Source of the DNA: Glycomyces sp. L485
GTDB taxonomy: Bacteria; Actinomycetota; Actinomycetes; Mycobacteriales; Micromonosporaceae
DNA: 64,000 nucleotides
NCBI RefSeq assembly: GCF_022548875.1
Contig: NZ_JAKZEW010000015.1
Location: 20,067 to 84,066 of the forward strand
Reading direction: 5' to 3'
A model generated the notes under the pieces. It was not told where the DNA came from. It made no database searches and saw only the letters and a program-made list of their open reading frames with translations. Each line of letters begins with the position of its first letter. Position 1 is the stretch's first letter. The position numbers were made by a program, and so were the translations under genes. This document shows positions 7,690 through 16,615 of the stretch, piece after piece.

Positions 7690-8532
7690 CTAGATCACGT
7701 TCCGCTTGACCTTCGGCCTGACCTTGGCGAAGCCCCCGCCGACGCCGGCCGGCCGGGCCCGGCGGTCGGTGATGAGCATGTGCCCCGGCGCGTGCGTGAT
7801 CGCGAACGGCAGCTTCGCGGCGACGACCGCCTCCTGCAGCGTCACGCCGCACGCCCAGAACACCGGGACGTCACCGGGCGCCGGATCGACCGGGTCGCCG
7901 AAGTCGGGCCGGCCCAGGTCCCGGATGCCGAGTGCGGCCGGGCCGCCCACGTGAACCGGCAGACCGTGTGCGTACGGCATCCGCGCCGTGACCATCGCCG
8001 CCCTCGCCACCAGGTGCGGGGGCATCGGCCGCATGGACACCACGATGCGCGAGCGGAACCGCCCGGCCGACAGGCACGGCAGGCCCGTACGGTACATCGG
8101 CACGTTGCTGCCCTGTTCGAGGTGGCGCAACGGGATCCCTTCGCTCTCCAGCAGCGGCTCGAACGTGAAGCTGCATCCGATCAGGAGCGTCACCAGGTCG
8201 TCGCCCCACACCGAGGTCGCGTCGGTCCTCCAGTCGACCAACGACCCGTTCCGCCACACCAGGTAGGCGGGCAGGTCGCGGCGGAGGTCGACGCCCTCGG
8301 CGAGCGAAGTGGTGAACCGGCCTGGCCCGACGATCTCGAGCAGCGGGCACGCCCTGGGGTTACGGACGGCGAAGCGGCGCAGGGCGACGGCGTGGCGGCG
8401 GGGCACGCTGACCAGATTGGCCTGTACATACCCCTTCGACCAGCCGCTCGTGGGGGCGACCAGCCCGCCGCGGAACCTCGCTCGGGCGTCGGCGGGCAGA
8501 ACCATCGCTTCGGGGCGCTGTCTTGTGAACAT
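7690..8532 (-). CDS. DUF1445 / D-glutamate cyclase-like (YcsI family) protein
   Basis: A 280-residue protein of the YcsI/DUF1445 family, annotated variously as putative hydro-lyase or D-glutamate cyclase. The conserved segments TSGWSKGYVQANLVSVPR, CPLLEIV, DLVTLLIGCSFTFEPLLESEGIPLRH, MRPMPPHLVARAAMVTARMP and APGDVPVFWACGVTLQEAV...HAPGHMLITD cover the whole length. The start is set by GAGGAGG six nt upstream. It stands alone, convergent with the HxlR gene. The reaction is inferred from mammalian D-glutamate cyclase homology only. Confidence 0.88.
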   Translation of the reverse strand: MFTRQRPEAMVLPADARARFRGGLVAPTSGWSKGYVQANLVSVPRRHAVALRRFAVRNPRACPLLEIVGPGRFTTSLAEGVDLRRDLPAYLVWRNGSLVDWRTDATSVWGDDLVTLLIGCSFTFEPLLESEGIPLRHLEQGSNVPMYRTGLPCLSAGRFRSRIVVSMRPMPPHLVARAAMVTARMPYAHGLPVHVGGPAALGIRDLGRPDFGDPVDPAPGDVPVFWACGVTLQEAVVAAKLPFAITHAPGHMLITDRRARPAGVGGGFAKVRPKVKRNVI

Positions 8533-8749
8533 GTCTCCTCCTCGATGTCTCGGTAGACCGAGCATCGGGGACGGCCCGCCAGAAGACTCATGAGTTCTTC
8601 ACGAGTCCGAACCGATTGCCCATGCAACCGTTCAACAATGGATCACCGAATGCACCTACAATGGGTATCCGCACTTTTTCACCCCGCGTGCTGACGCATC
8701 GAACAGCCAGGGCCCGGCGCGGTCGGCACGCCGCCCAGGGAGGTCGCCC

Positions 8750-11700
8750 ATGGAGTTCGGCATCCTCGGCCCCCTGCAGTTGACGAAGGCGGGCGCCCCC
8801 GTCCCGCTGCCCGGACGGATCCTGCCCCGGCTCATCGCCGTGCTGCTCCTCGAAGCCGGACACGTCGTGCCCCCGGCGAAACTCGTCGAAGCACTCTGGG
8901 ACGACCGCCCGCCGGCGACCGCCCGCCGTCAGATACAGAACACCGTCGCCACCGCCCGCGGCAGGCTGTTCGACTACGAGGCGGCCGAACTGGAGACCGT
9001 CGGCGACGGCTATCGGCTGCGGCTGCGCCCCGAGAAGCTCGACTCGCTCCGATTCCGGACGAGTGTGCGCATCGCCCGCGAACAGGTCGCCGCCTCCGAA
9101 CCCGAAGCGGCCCTGACCGGACTGCGCGAAGCGCTCGCGCTGTGGCGCGGACCGGCGCTCGCCGGGCTGTCGGGCAGGATCATCGAGGCCGGCGCGCGGC
9201 TGTGGAACGAGGATCGAGCCGCCGCCGAAGAGGAACGCGCCGAACTCGAGCTGGCGCTGCGCACCTCCGCTCCTGTCGTCTCCGACCTACGGCGCGTCCT
9301 CGAGGACCACCCCTACCGGCAGCACGCCGCCGAACTGCTCATGACCGCCCTGCACCGCGACGCACGCGTCGCCGAAGCGCTCGAGGTGTACGAACGGATG
9401 CGCCGCCGGCTCGCCGACGAACTCGGCATCGACCCCGGCCAGCGCCTGCGGGACCTCCACACCGCGATCCTGCGCGACGACCCCGTGCTCGGCGTCCCCA
9501 AGGAGACCCCCGAGTTCACGCCGAAGCGCGAACCACTGCCCGCCCCGGCCCAGCTGCCTTCCGACAGCGTCCACTTCACCGGTAGAAGCGACCTCATCGC
9601 CGTTCTCGACCGGCTCCTCGGACCCGGACCGAGCACCGCCGTCCTGTCCGGTATCGGCGGCACCGGCAAGACCACCCTCGCGCTTCACTGGGCTCACCGG
9701 GTGCGCGAGCAGTTCCCCGACGGCCAGCTCTACGTCAATCTGCGCGGCTTCGACCGGGCCCCGCCGCTCACCCCGCTGGACGCGCTCGCCGGGTTCCTTC
9801 GGGCGCTTCGCGTCCCCACCGAGGCCATCCCCTCCGACCCCGACGAGGCCGCGGCCCTCTACCGGTCCCGCCTCGCCGACACCAGGACCCTCGTCATCCT
9901 CGACAACGCTCGCGGCTCCGAGCAGGTCAAACCGCTGCTGCCCGCCACCGTGGGCTGCACCGCCGTCGTCACCAGCCGGTTCCGGCTGCCCGAACTGTCG
10001 ACCGTCCACGACGTCCTCCCGGTCACGGTCGCCTCACTCGACCTCGACGACTCGGTGGCGCTGCTCACGAGCCTCATCCGCGCCGACCGCGTCGCCGCCG
10101 AACCCGAGGCCGCGCTCCGGCTCGCGAAGATGTGCTCAGGGCTGCCCTTGGCGCTCAGGATTATCGGCACCAACCTCGGCGGGCAACCCGACGCGACACT
10201 CACCGAGACCGCCGCAGCGCTGTCCGACCGCGACCGGCTCGCCCGGCTCACGGTCGAAGGCGACCCGACCACCACCGTCGCCGCGGCGTTCGACCTCTCC
10301 TATCAGTCGCTCCAGCCCGACGAGGAACTGCTGTACCTCAACTTGTCGCTGCTGCCTGCCGCGGACTTCGGCAAGGACCTGGCCGTCGCCCTCACCAGAT
10401 GGGAGCCGAACGCGGCCGAACGGATCCTCTCCCGACTCGTCGCCGCGCACCGCATCGAGGAGTACCGGCCCGGCCGCTACCGATTCCACGACCTAGTGCG
10501 CGAATACGCGCGCCGCAAGGCCGAGGAAGCGTACGACCCGACCGCGATCCAGCGGCTGCGCGAACAGGTCGTCAACTGGTACGCCACCTCCGGCCCGTTC
10601 CTGCCGACCGGAGAGTACCGCAACATCGTCGCCACCTTCCTCGAATGGAACGGGCACCCGAGCGTCTCGCGGCTCCTCAACCGGCTCATCGCGTTCGCCG
10701 ACGCCGGCTACCGCGTCGAGCCGACCGACTCGGTCTACGAGCTGCCCGAACTCGCGTCCGTCGCCGAACAGGCCATCGAAACCGGAAGACGATCCGACGA
10801 CCCGGTGGACGCGGTCCGCGCCTACGCGCTGGCGGACGCCGTCGCCTACGCCTCGGGCGAACTCGCCAAGTCGATGGCCTACGCGCAGAAGACCCTCGAG
10901 GCGCTGCGACGCACCCCCGAAGGCGACCGCACCGGCAAGGCCCGCAACGACCTCGGAACCACCTTGACGCAGCTGGGACGATACCGCGAGGCGGTGTCGC
11001 TGCTGCGCGAAGCCGTCGTCGCCGCCGAGCGCTCGGGCTACAGCGACGTCCGAGTCGAGGTCCTCACCTCGCTGGGGTCGGTCCTCGGGCGAATGGGGAT
11101 CTTCGCCGAGTCCGAGGCCCTCCTGCTGCGCGCCTGCGACATCAACGCCTCCATCGACGACGGGCGCGAATCGGTCTATCCGCTGCTGCAACTGGCCGAG
11201 CTCTACATCGACATGGGCCGCGTGACCGCCGCGGAGGAGCTCTGCCACCGCATAGCCGAGATGCTGCACGATCACCCCTCGAAGTTCTTCCGCGCCAGGC
11301 TCTACTCCAGGCAGGCCGCGGTCCACTCCGCCGACGAGGACTTCGTGCGCGCCGAGGCCGCGCTACTGCGCGGCATCGAACTGGTCGAAGAGATCAACAG
11401 CAGGCGCCACCAGCTGGCTTACACCTACCAGCTCGCCGAGCTGCTCGTCGACACCGGCCAGATCGACCGTGCCCGCGAGGCGCTCGATCGCGTCGCAGAG
11501 TTCGACCGGTACCAGACTTCCCTGACCCTCGCGATCAAAGCGCGCGTGCTCTGCAAGCTCCACACGCGCGCCGGCGACCCGCGACGGGCGATCAGCCTGG
11601 GGCGTCAGGCCTGCGACGTGTTCGCGGCCATGCCCGACCCGATGCGCCAGGCGAGGAGCCTGCTGGCCCTCGCCGACGCCTACGCGCGCGCGGGCGACCT

Positions 11701-11785
11701 CGAGTCGGCCGCGGACTGCCGTACCGAGGCGAATAGTCTGCGCGCGAGCCTGAAGTCGGCGCTGAACATGCGCTCCGCCTCCTAA
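8750..11785 (+). CDS. AfsR/SARP family regulator with NB-ARC and TPR domains
   Basis: A 1011-residue AfsR-type protein. Residues 1-~95 are the OmpR-like DNA-binding domain (FGILGPLQL...LLLEAGHVVPPAKLVEALWDDRPPATARRQIQNTVATARGRL). Residues ~95-245 are the BTAD helical domain ending in ADELGIDPGQRLRDLHTAIL. Residues ~275-560 are an NB-ARC ATPase with Walker A GIGGTGKTT at about 301 and VILDNARGSEQVKPLLP as Walker B. From ~680 onwards are TPR repeats. AfsR-type proteins activate secondary-metabolite or developmental genes, in some cases after Ser/Thr phosphorylation. No biosynthetic cluster is adjacent, so this looks like a pleiotropic rather than pathway-specific regulator. A good terminator follows. 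Confidence 0.95.
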   Translation: MEFGILGPLQLTKAGAPVPLPGRILPRLIAVLLLEAGHVVPPAKLVEALWDDRPPATARRQIQNTVATARGRLFDYEAAELETVGDGYRLRLRPEKLDSLRFRTSVRIAREQVAASEPEAALTGLREALALWRGPALAGLSGRIIEAGARLWNEDRAAAEEERAELELALRTSAPVVSDLRRVLEDHPYRQHAAELLMTALHRDARVAEALEVYERMRRRLADELGIDPGQRLRDLHTAILRDDPVLGVPKETPEFTPKREPLPAPAQLPSDSVHFTGRSDLIAVLDRLLGPGPSTAVLSGIGGTGKTTLALHWAHRVREQFPDGQLYVNLRGFDRAPPLTPLDALAGFLRALRVPTEAIPSDPDEAAALYRSRLADTRTLVILDNARGSEQVKPLLPATVGCTAVVTSRFRLPELSTVHDVLPVTVASLDLDDSVALLTSLIRADRVAAEPEAALRLAKMCSGLPLALRIIGTNLGGQPDATLTETAAALSDRDRLARLTVEGDPTTTVAAAFDLSYQSLQPDEELLYLNLSLLPAADFGKDLAVALTRWEPNAAERILSRLVAAHRIEEYRPGRYRFHDLVREYARRKAEEAYDPTAIQRLREQVVNWYATSGPFLPTGEYRNIVATFLEWNGHPSVSRLLNRLIAFADAGYRVEPTDSVYELPELASVAEQAIETGRRSDDPVDAVRAYALADAVAYASGELAKSMAYAQKTLEALRRTPEGDRTGKARNDLGTTLTQLGRYREAVSLLREAVVAAERSGYSDVRVEVLTSLGSVLGRMGIFAESEALLLRACDINASIDDGRESVYPLLQLAELYIDMGRVTAAEELCHRIAEMLHDHPSKFFRARLYSRQAAVHSADEDFVRAEAALLRGIELVEEINSRRHQLAYTYQLAELLVDTGQIDRAREALDRVAEFDRYQTSLTLAIKARVLCKLHTRAGDPRRAISLGRQACDVFAAMPDPMRQARSLLALADAYARAGDLESAADCRTEANSLRASLKSALNMRSAS

Positions 11786-11869
11786 GGCAAGGAGCCGTGG
11801 GACACGCCGATCAATGTCAACGAGTGACCCACGGTGTCGTCCCCTGGTGACGGTATCCGGAATCGGAAC

Positions 11870-11891
11870 GGGCCCCGCTTCGGCGGGGCCC
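11870..11891 (+). terminator. Terminator hairpin after AfsR-like gene
   Basis: GGGCCCCGC-TTCG-GCGGGGCCC, a 9-bp perfect stem with a UUCG tetraloop. There is no long U tract. It could also end the tRNA-Met transcript coming from the opposite strand. Confidence 0.7.
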
Positions 11892-11901
11892 TTCGCGTTG
11901 T

Positions 11902-11974
11902 GGGGCAGGCAGGACTTGAACCCGCGACCTGACGATTATGAGTCGTTTGCTCTGACCAGCTGAGCTACTGCCCC
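11902..11974 (-). tRNA. tRNA-Met (anticodon CAT)
   Basis: On the minus strand a 73-nt cloverleaf reads with a GGGGCAG/CTGCCCC acceptor stem, a GCTC/GAGC D stem, anticodon loop CTCATAA (CAT), and a GCGGG/CCTGC T stem with TTCAAGT. The A of the first acceptor mispair expected of initiator tRNA is absent, so this is elongator Met rather than fMet. A CAT tRNA for Ile (lysidine-modified) cannot be fully excluded by eye. Confidence 0.9.
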
Positions 11975-12315
11975 AAGCGACCAGTATCCTCTCATACCTT
12001 CAGGCTCGGCGGTGTTCCGAGGGGCCGGATTGCAGGTCGGTCCCGACAGTGTCACAAGGTGGCAATCACCTGGTGCGGCCTCTGCTTATGTTGCATGATG
12101 TTCACAGAAGCCGAGTCATTTGGAAACGTCGGTATGGGAGTACCCGACCCATATTCCCTGTTTGGCCGATAACATCTGAGTTACTTTCACAACGTTTCCA
12201 TAACGACATGTGGAGCCGTGGCCGGGCTCTCCTTAAGATTCGGCTCACTCGCATCGTGGGGTGTTTCTCGAACATTGCACGACACTCCCGGTGCCCGAAC
12301 CTTCGAGGGGGCGCA
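11975..12315. other. Intergenic region upstream of liv operon
   Basis: No gene is seen. Two symmetrical features might be operators for the liv operon: TATGGG-N9-CCCATA (12133-12153), and a pair of divergent 8-mers TGGAAACG (12121-12128) and CGTTTCCA (12193-12200) flanking it. No promoter boxes stand out. The stretch is less GC-rich than its surroundings, as expected for a promoter region. Confidence 0.4.
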
Positions 12316-13692
12316 TTGAGACGTGCAGTAATGGTGCTGTCGGCCGTGCTGGTCGGCCTGGTTCTGGGGCTGGGGGTGAGCAGCACCGCCCAAGCACAAG
12401 GAGAAACCGGCGTCAAAGGTACATTGAAGGACCAAGACGACAATCTGATCTCCGAGGTCGAGATCACCGTCTCCGACGCCGACGGCAATGAGATCGCGAC
12501 GACCGCCAGCGCCGAGGACGGCACCTGGTCCGTCCCACTGGAATCGCCCGGCACGTACCTCGTCGCTCTCGATGAGTCGACGCTTCCGAACGGCCTGCTG
12601 GTGCGCAACGGGCGACCGCAGCTCGAAGTGGAAGTGCGGGCCTCCGAACGGACCGTCCTGTTCCCACTCGACACGCAGCTCGACCCCAACGCCCAGCCTC
12701 AGGAGACCGAAGCTCCCGGCGGGAGCGATTCCACCGGCGATGGCGAGGAGGAGACCACCGGCGCCGTCGAGGCCGAGGACGAGATCGACCCTGAGATCGA
12801 GAGCGCCGCCGGCCCCACCCGCGCCGTCAGCCTCCTGTTCTCCGGCATCCACTTCGGGCTCATGATCGCGCTCGCCGCGGTCGGGCTGTCGATGGTCTTC
12901 GGCACCACCGGGCTGACCAACTTCTCCCACGGCGACCTGGTCACCTTCGGCGGCGTCATGGCCCTCATGTTCAACATCATCGTCGGACTGCCGGTCTGGG
13001 CCGCCGTCATCGGCGCCGTCGCCGCCGGAGCCCTGTTCGGCTGGCTCCAGGACTGGGGCCTGTGGTCGCGCCTGCGCAAACGCGGCACGGGGCTGATCAC
13101 GATGATGATCATCTCCATCGGTGTCGCGCTCCTCATCCGCTTCGCCACGCTGTTCTTCGTCGGCGGCGAACGACGCCGCTACGACGAATACGTCGGTCAG
13201 ACGCCCTGGGATCTGGGGTGGCTGGTCATCACGCCCAAGGAGGTCTACACCGGTCTGATCGCGGCACTCGTCTGCTCCGCGGTGGGGCTGGCACTCGTGT
13301 TCACCCGACTGGGCAAGGCGACCCGCGCGGTCGCCGACAACCCTTCGCTGGCGTCGTCGACCGGCATCGACGTCAACCGGGTGATCCGGCTGGTCTGGAC
13401 GATCGGCGGGGCGCTCGCCGCGCTCGCCGGCGTGTTCCTGTCCGTCAACGACGGCGTCAAGTTCGACATGGGCCAGCACCTGCTGCTCCTGGTATTCGCC
13501 GCAGTCGTCCTCGGCGGCCTCGGCACAGCGTTCGGAGCCTTCATCGGCGCCATGCTCATCGGCATCTTCGTTCAGATGTCCACGCTGGTCATCGCGCCCG
13601 AGCTGAAATACGTCGGAGCGCTGGCCGTACTCATCATCGTCATGCTCACGCGACCACAGGGCATCCTGGGCCGCCGAGAGCGGATCGGCTGA
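12316..13692 (+). CDS. livH: Branched-chain amino-acid ABC transporter permease LivH with secreted N-terminal domain
   Basis: About 458 residues against ~290 for a standard LivH. Residues 1-28 are a signal peptide (AVLVGLVLGLGVSSTAQAQ). Residues ~31-118 form a carboxypeptidase-regulatory-like beta-sandwich (TGVKGTLKDQDDNLISEVEITVSDADGNEIATT...WSVPLESPGTYLVALDE). Residues ~120-168 are a Glu/Asp/Thr-rich linker. The eight-helix permease follows from ~172 (GLTNFSHGDLVTFGG, RAVADNPSLASSTGIDVNRV, GLGTAFGAFIGAMLIGIFVQM). I chose the TTG start because GAGGGGG lies 4 nt upstream; ATG 15 nt later is the alternative. First gene of livHMGF. The extra domain would face outside, where the binding protein docks. 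Confidence 0.9.
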   Translation: MRRAVMVLSAVLVGLVLGLGVSSTAQAQGETGVKGTLKDQDDNLISEVEITVSDADGNEIATTASAEDGTWSVPLESPGTYLVALDESTLPNGLLVRNGRPQLEVEVRASERTVLFPLDTQLDPNAQPQETEAPGGSDSTGDGEEETTGAVEAEDEIDPEIESAAGPTRAVSLLFSGIHFGLMIALAAVGLSMVFGTTGLTNFSHGDLVTFGGVMALMFNIIVGLPVWAAVIGAVAAGALFGWLQDWGLWSRLRKRGTGLITMMIISIGVALLIRFATLFFVGGERRRYDEYVGQTPWDLGWLVITPKEVYTGLIAALVCSAVGLALVFTRLGKATRAVADNPSLASSTGIDVNRVIRLVWTIGGALAALAGVFLSVNDGVKFDMGQHLLLLVFAAVVLGGLGTAFGAFIGAMLIGIFVQMSTLVIAPELKYVGALAVLIIVMLTRPQGILGRRERIG

Positions 13693-13707
13693 GGTTAGGA
13701 GACTGCA

Positions 13708-14751
13708 ATGGATTGGCACTTCGTCTTCAGCCAGGCCCTCACACAGGCCATCGGCCCGACCATGCTCATCTACGCCATCGCGGCGATCGGGCTCAACGTG
13801 CAGTTCGGTTACACCGGGCTGCTCAACTTCGGCCAGGCCGCCTTCGCTGCCATGGGCGCCTACGGGCTCGCCCTGGCGGTCGTCGCATTCGGGCTGCCGT
13901 TCGGATGGGGCATCCTCATCGGATTCGGGGCCGCCATCGTGATGGCGCTGCTGCTCGGCATCCCGACACTGCGGCTGCGCGCCGACTATCTGGCGATCGT
14001 CACCATCGCCGCGGCCGAGATCGTACGGCGACTGGCCCGCGCGACCGTCTGGTCCGAGTACACCGGCGGCTCCGACGGCATGCGCGGTTTCAGCGAGCCG
14101 TTCTTCGAGCTGAGCCCCTACAACCCGGACGCGAACTGGTCGGTCCTGTTCGTATCGATGGACGGCGGGCGGCTCATCGTCGACCTGGGAATCGTCGACT
14201 TCCAGTACTCCAGCCGCGACCTGTGGGTCATGACCGTCGGCTGGATCCTCGTGGCGATCTTCCTGGTCGTGGTCGGCCTGCTCGTCCACAGCCCGTGGGG
14301 CCGCGTCCTCAAGGGCATCAGGGAGGACGAGGAGGCCGTGCGCAGCCTCGGCAAGAACGTCTTCGCCTACAAGATGCAGGCACTGGTCATCGGCGGCATC
14401 ATCGGCGCCGCGGCCGGGTTCATCTTCGCGCTCAGCCGCGCGAACGTCCAGCCCGACACCTTCAGCACCGACTTCACGTTCTACTTCTACGTGGTGTTGA
14501 TCCTCGGTGGCGCGGCCCGGCTGTTCGGCCCCGTCCTCGGCGCGGCCCTGTTCTGGTTCCTGTTCAACCTGCTGTCGCTGACGCTCAACCAGGGCATCCG
14601 CTCCGATTTGATCCCACGGGAGGTGCTGGCGCCGACCCAGGTCGGCCCGCTGGTGTTCTTCCTGATGGGCCTGGGCATGGTCCTGTTGCTCATCTTCCGC
14701 CCGCAGGGCATCCTCGGTAATAGAAGGGAGCTGATGCTCGATGTCAGATAG
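13708..14751 (+). CDS. livM: Branched-chain amino-acid ABC transporter permease LivM
   Basis: A 347-residue LivM permease, normal length, with about nine hydrophobic helices. Family signatures visible include GLNVQFGYTGLLNFGQAAFAAMGAYG near the N-terminus, PTLRLRADYLAIVTIAAAEIVRR, the cytoplasmic coupling loop GRVLKGIREDEEAVRSLGKNVFAYKMQAL, and FRPQGILGNRRE at the end. An unusually long periplasmic insert (EYTGGSDGMRGFSEPFFELSPYNPDANW...FQYSSRDLW) is shared with many actinobacterial LivM proteins. It pairs with LivH in the membrane. The 3' end overlaps livG by 11 nt. Confidence 0.95.
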   Translation: MDWHFVFSQALTQAIGPTMLIYAIAAIGLNVQFGYTGLLNFGQAAFAAMGAYGLALAVVAFGLPFGWGILIGFGAAIVMALLLGIPTLRLRADYLAIVTIAAAEIVRRLARATVWSEYTGGSDGMRGFSEPFFELSPYNPDANWSVLFVSMDGGRLIVDLGIVDFQYSSRDLWVMTVGWILVAIFLVVVGLLVHSPWGRVLKGIREDEEAVRSLGKNVFAYKMQALVIGGIIGAAAGFIFALSRANVQPDTFSTDFTFYFYVVLILGGAARLFGPVLGAALFWFLFNLLSLTLNQGIRSDLIPREVLAPTQVGPLVFFLMGLGMVLLLIFRPQGILGNRRELMLDVR

Positions 14752-15622
14752 CGAATTCGAGCGCGAGCCCGAAGTGTTCCGCGAGATGCACCAGGCGGCG
14801 CTGGCCGCGCTCGCGGACGTCCAGCCCGAACCGGGCGTGGCGAAGCCGGACCCGATCCTGACCGCGTCGGGCATCAGGCGCTCCTTCGGCGGCCTCGTGG
14901 CCGTCGACGTCGACCACCTCGAGGTTCAGCGGGGCACCATCACCGCGCTCATCGGGCCTAACGGCGCCGGGAAGACGACCCTGTTCAACCTGCTCACCGG
15001 CTTCGACCGGCCGAGCAGCGGCAAGTGGGACTTCGACGGCAGGAGCGCCAAACGACTGCGGTCGTACCAGGTGGCGCGGGCCGGGATGGTCCGGACCTTC
15101 CAGCTGACGAAGGCGCTCACCCGCATGACCGTCATGGACAACATGCTCATCGCCGCGTCCGCTCAGCTCGGCGAGCGCATGTGGGCGGGCCTCATCCCCG
15201 GCCTGTGGAAGGCCCAGGAGGCCGCCAACCGCGAGCGGGCCATGGAGCTGCTGGAGCGGTTCAAGCTCATCGACAAGCGAGAGGACTACGCCGGGGAGCT
15301 CTCGGGCGGCCAGCGCAAGCTCCTGGAGATGGCGCGTGCGCTCATGCTGGAGCCGAAGATGGTCATGCTCGACGAGCCGATGGCCGGGGTGAACCCGGCG
15401 TTGAAGCAGACGCTGCTCGAGCACATCAAGGGATTGCGCGAGGACGGGATGACGGTGCTGTTCGTGGAGCACGACATGGACATGGTCCACGAGATCGCCG
15501 ACTGGGTGGCGGTCATGGCCGCGGGCCAGCTCATCACCGAGGGCACGCCGGACCAGATCTCGTCCGATCCGCGCGTGATCGACGCCTATCTCGGCGCCCA
15601 CCACGACGCAGCGGCTCACTAG
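14741..15622 (+). CDS. livG: Branched-chain amino-acid ABC transporter ATP-binding protein LivG
   Basis: A 293-residue ABC ATPase with a ~40-residue N-terminal extension before the core. Walker A is GPNGAGKTT, the Q-loop is in VRTFQLTKAL, the signature motif is LSGGQRKLLEMARAL, Walker B is MVMLDEPMAGVNP (typical LivG Asn-Pro), and the H-loop is VLFVEHDMDMV. The C-terminus GTPDQISSDPRVIDAYLG is diagnostic of LivG. Translation is probably coupled to livM through the 11-nt overlap. Confidence 0.95.
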   Translation: MSDSEFEREPEVFREMHQAALAALADVQPEPGVAKPDPILTASGIRRSFGGLVAVDVDHLEVQRGTITALIGPNGAGKTTLFNLLTGFDRPSSGKWDFDGRSAKRLRSYQVARAGMVRTFQLTKALTRMTVMDNMLIAASAQLGERMWAGLIPGLWKAQEAANRERAMELLERFKLIDKREDYAGELSGGQRKLLEMARALMLEPKMVMLDEPMAGVNPALKQTLLEHIKGLREDGMTVLFVEHDMDMVHEIADWVAVMAAGQLITEGTPDQISSDPRVIDAYLGAHHDAAAH

Positions 15623-15633
15623 GGGGACACAGG

Positions 15634-16479
15634 ATGTCTGACGAGGAAGTCAATGAATTGGCCGGGGGCATCGCTCCGACGGGCGTGCCGCTGGCGGAGG
15701 TGCCTGAGTCGTCCGCGGAGGTGCATTCGCGCGAGGGCCATCTGGCCGCGTCCGGCGATGCGCTGCTGCGCGCCGATGAGGTGGTCGCCGGGTACATCCC
15801 GGGCGTGTCGATCTTGAACGGGACCGATCTGTACGCCGACGAGGGCGAGCTGGTTGGGATCATCGGGCCGAACGGGGCGGGCAAGTCGACGCTGCTGAAG
15901 GCGATCTTCGGGCTGGTGAGCATCACTTCGGGGACGGTGATGCTGCGCGGCGAGAAGATCACGAACCTCAAGGCGCACCAGTTGGTGCCTCGAGGCGTGG
16001 GTTTCGTGCCGCAGTCGAACAACGTGTTCCCGACGCTGTCGGTCCTGGAGAACCTGGAGATGGGCGTGTTCCTGCGTCCGAAGAAGTTCAGGCAGCGGTT
16101 CGACTTCGTCGCCGACCTGTTCCCGGTGCTCGCCGACCGGCGGTCGCAGCGGGCCGGGTCGCTGTCAGGCGGTGAGCGGCAGATGGTGGCGATGGGCCGG
16201 GCGTTGATGATGGAGCCGTCGGTGCTGCTGCTCGACGAGCCGTCGGCGGGTCTGTCGCCGGCGATGCAGGATGAGGTCTTCTTCAACACGAAGCAGATCA
16301 ATTCGACCGGTGTCACGGTGGTCATGGTCGAGCAGAACGCTCGGCGGTGCCTCCAGATCTGCGACCGGGGTTACGTCCTGGACCAGGGAAAGAGCGCCTA
16401 CACGGGCCCGGGTGCGGGCTTGATCGACGACCCGAAGGTCGTCGAGCTCTACCTCGGCACCCTGGGCAAGGCGCGCTAG
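15634..16479 (+). CDS. livF: Branched-chain amino-acid ABC transporter ATP-binding protein LivF
   Basis: A 281-residue ABC ATPase, second nucleotide-binding subunit. About 45 residues precede the ABC core, longer than usual for LivF. Walker A is GPNGAGKST, the signature motif LSGGERQMVAMGRALMMEP, Walker B VLLLDEPSAGLSP, the H-loop replaced by the LivF-type VVMVEQNA, and the tail DDPKVVELYLGTL. ATG with GGGGGA and AGG upstream, 11 nt after livG. A strong 17-bp terminator ends the operon. Confidence 0.95.
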   Translation: MSDEEVNELAGGIAPTGVPLAEVPESSAEVHSREGHLAASGDALLRADEVVAGYIPGVSILNGTDLYADEGELVGIIGPNGAGKSTLLKAIFGLVSITSGTVMLRGEKITNLKAHQLVPRGVGFVPQSNNVFPTLSVLENLEMGVFLRPKKFRQRFDFVADLFPVLADRRSQRAGSLSGGERQMVAMGRALMMEPSVLLLDEPSAGLSPAMQDEVFFNTKQINSTGVTVVMVEQNARRCLQICDRGYVLDQGKSAYTGPGAGLIDDPKVVELYLGTLGKAR

Positions 16480-16491
16480 GCGGAGAGTGGA

Positions 16492-16537
16492 CCGCCCTCG
16501 GGCCCGGCGTGCCGCCGGGCCCGAGGGCGGTTCTTTT
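16492..16537 (+). terminator. Rho-independent terminator of livHMGF
   Basis: A perfect 17-bp GC-rich stem (arms 16492-16508 and 16514-16530) with a 5-nt loop, followed by TTCTTTT. Confidence 0.92.
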
Positions 16538-16559
16538 CGTTCCGGTCGGGGACGGAGAA

Positions 16560-16591
16560 CGAAAGGGGCGGTTCCCGGTGGGAACCGCCCC
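16560..16591 (-). terminator. Terminator of the binding-protein gene
   Basis: A perfect 12-bp stem GGGGCGGTTCCC-N3-GGGAACCGCCCC. Read on the minus strand it is followed by TTTCGTT, about 25 nt past the binding-protein stop. Confidence 0.85.
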
Positions 16592-16615
16592 GATGATCAT
16601 CGGCGAACGTGAGCT

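Noticed and set aside
11902..11974. tRNA-Met as a second integration target
   Set aside because: No repeat of its 3' end and no integrase are found nearby.
12187..14874. 895-codon open frame on the minus strand
   Set aside because: It is antisense to livH and livM; composition (Asp/Glu/Gly/Arg/His-rich) is that of a GC-rich shadow, with no family motifs.
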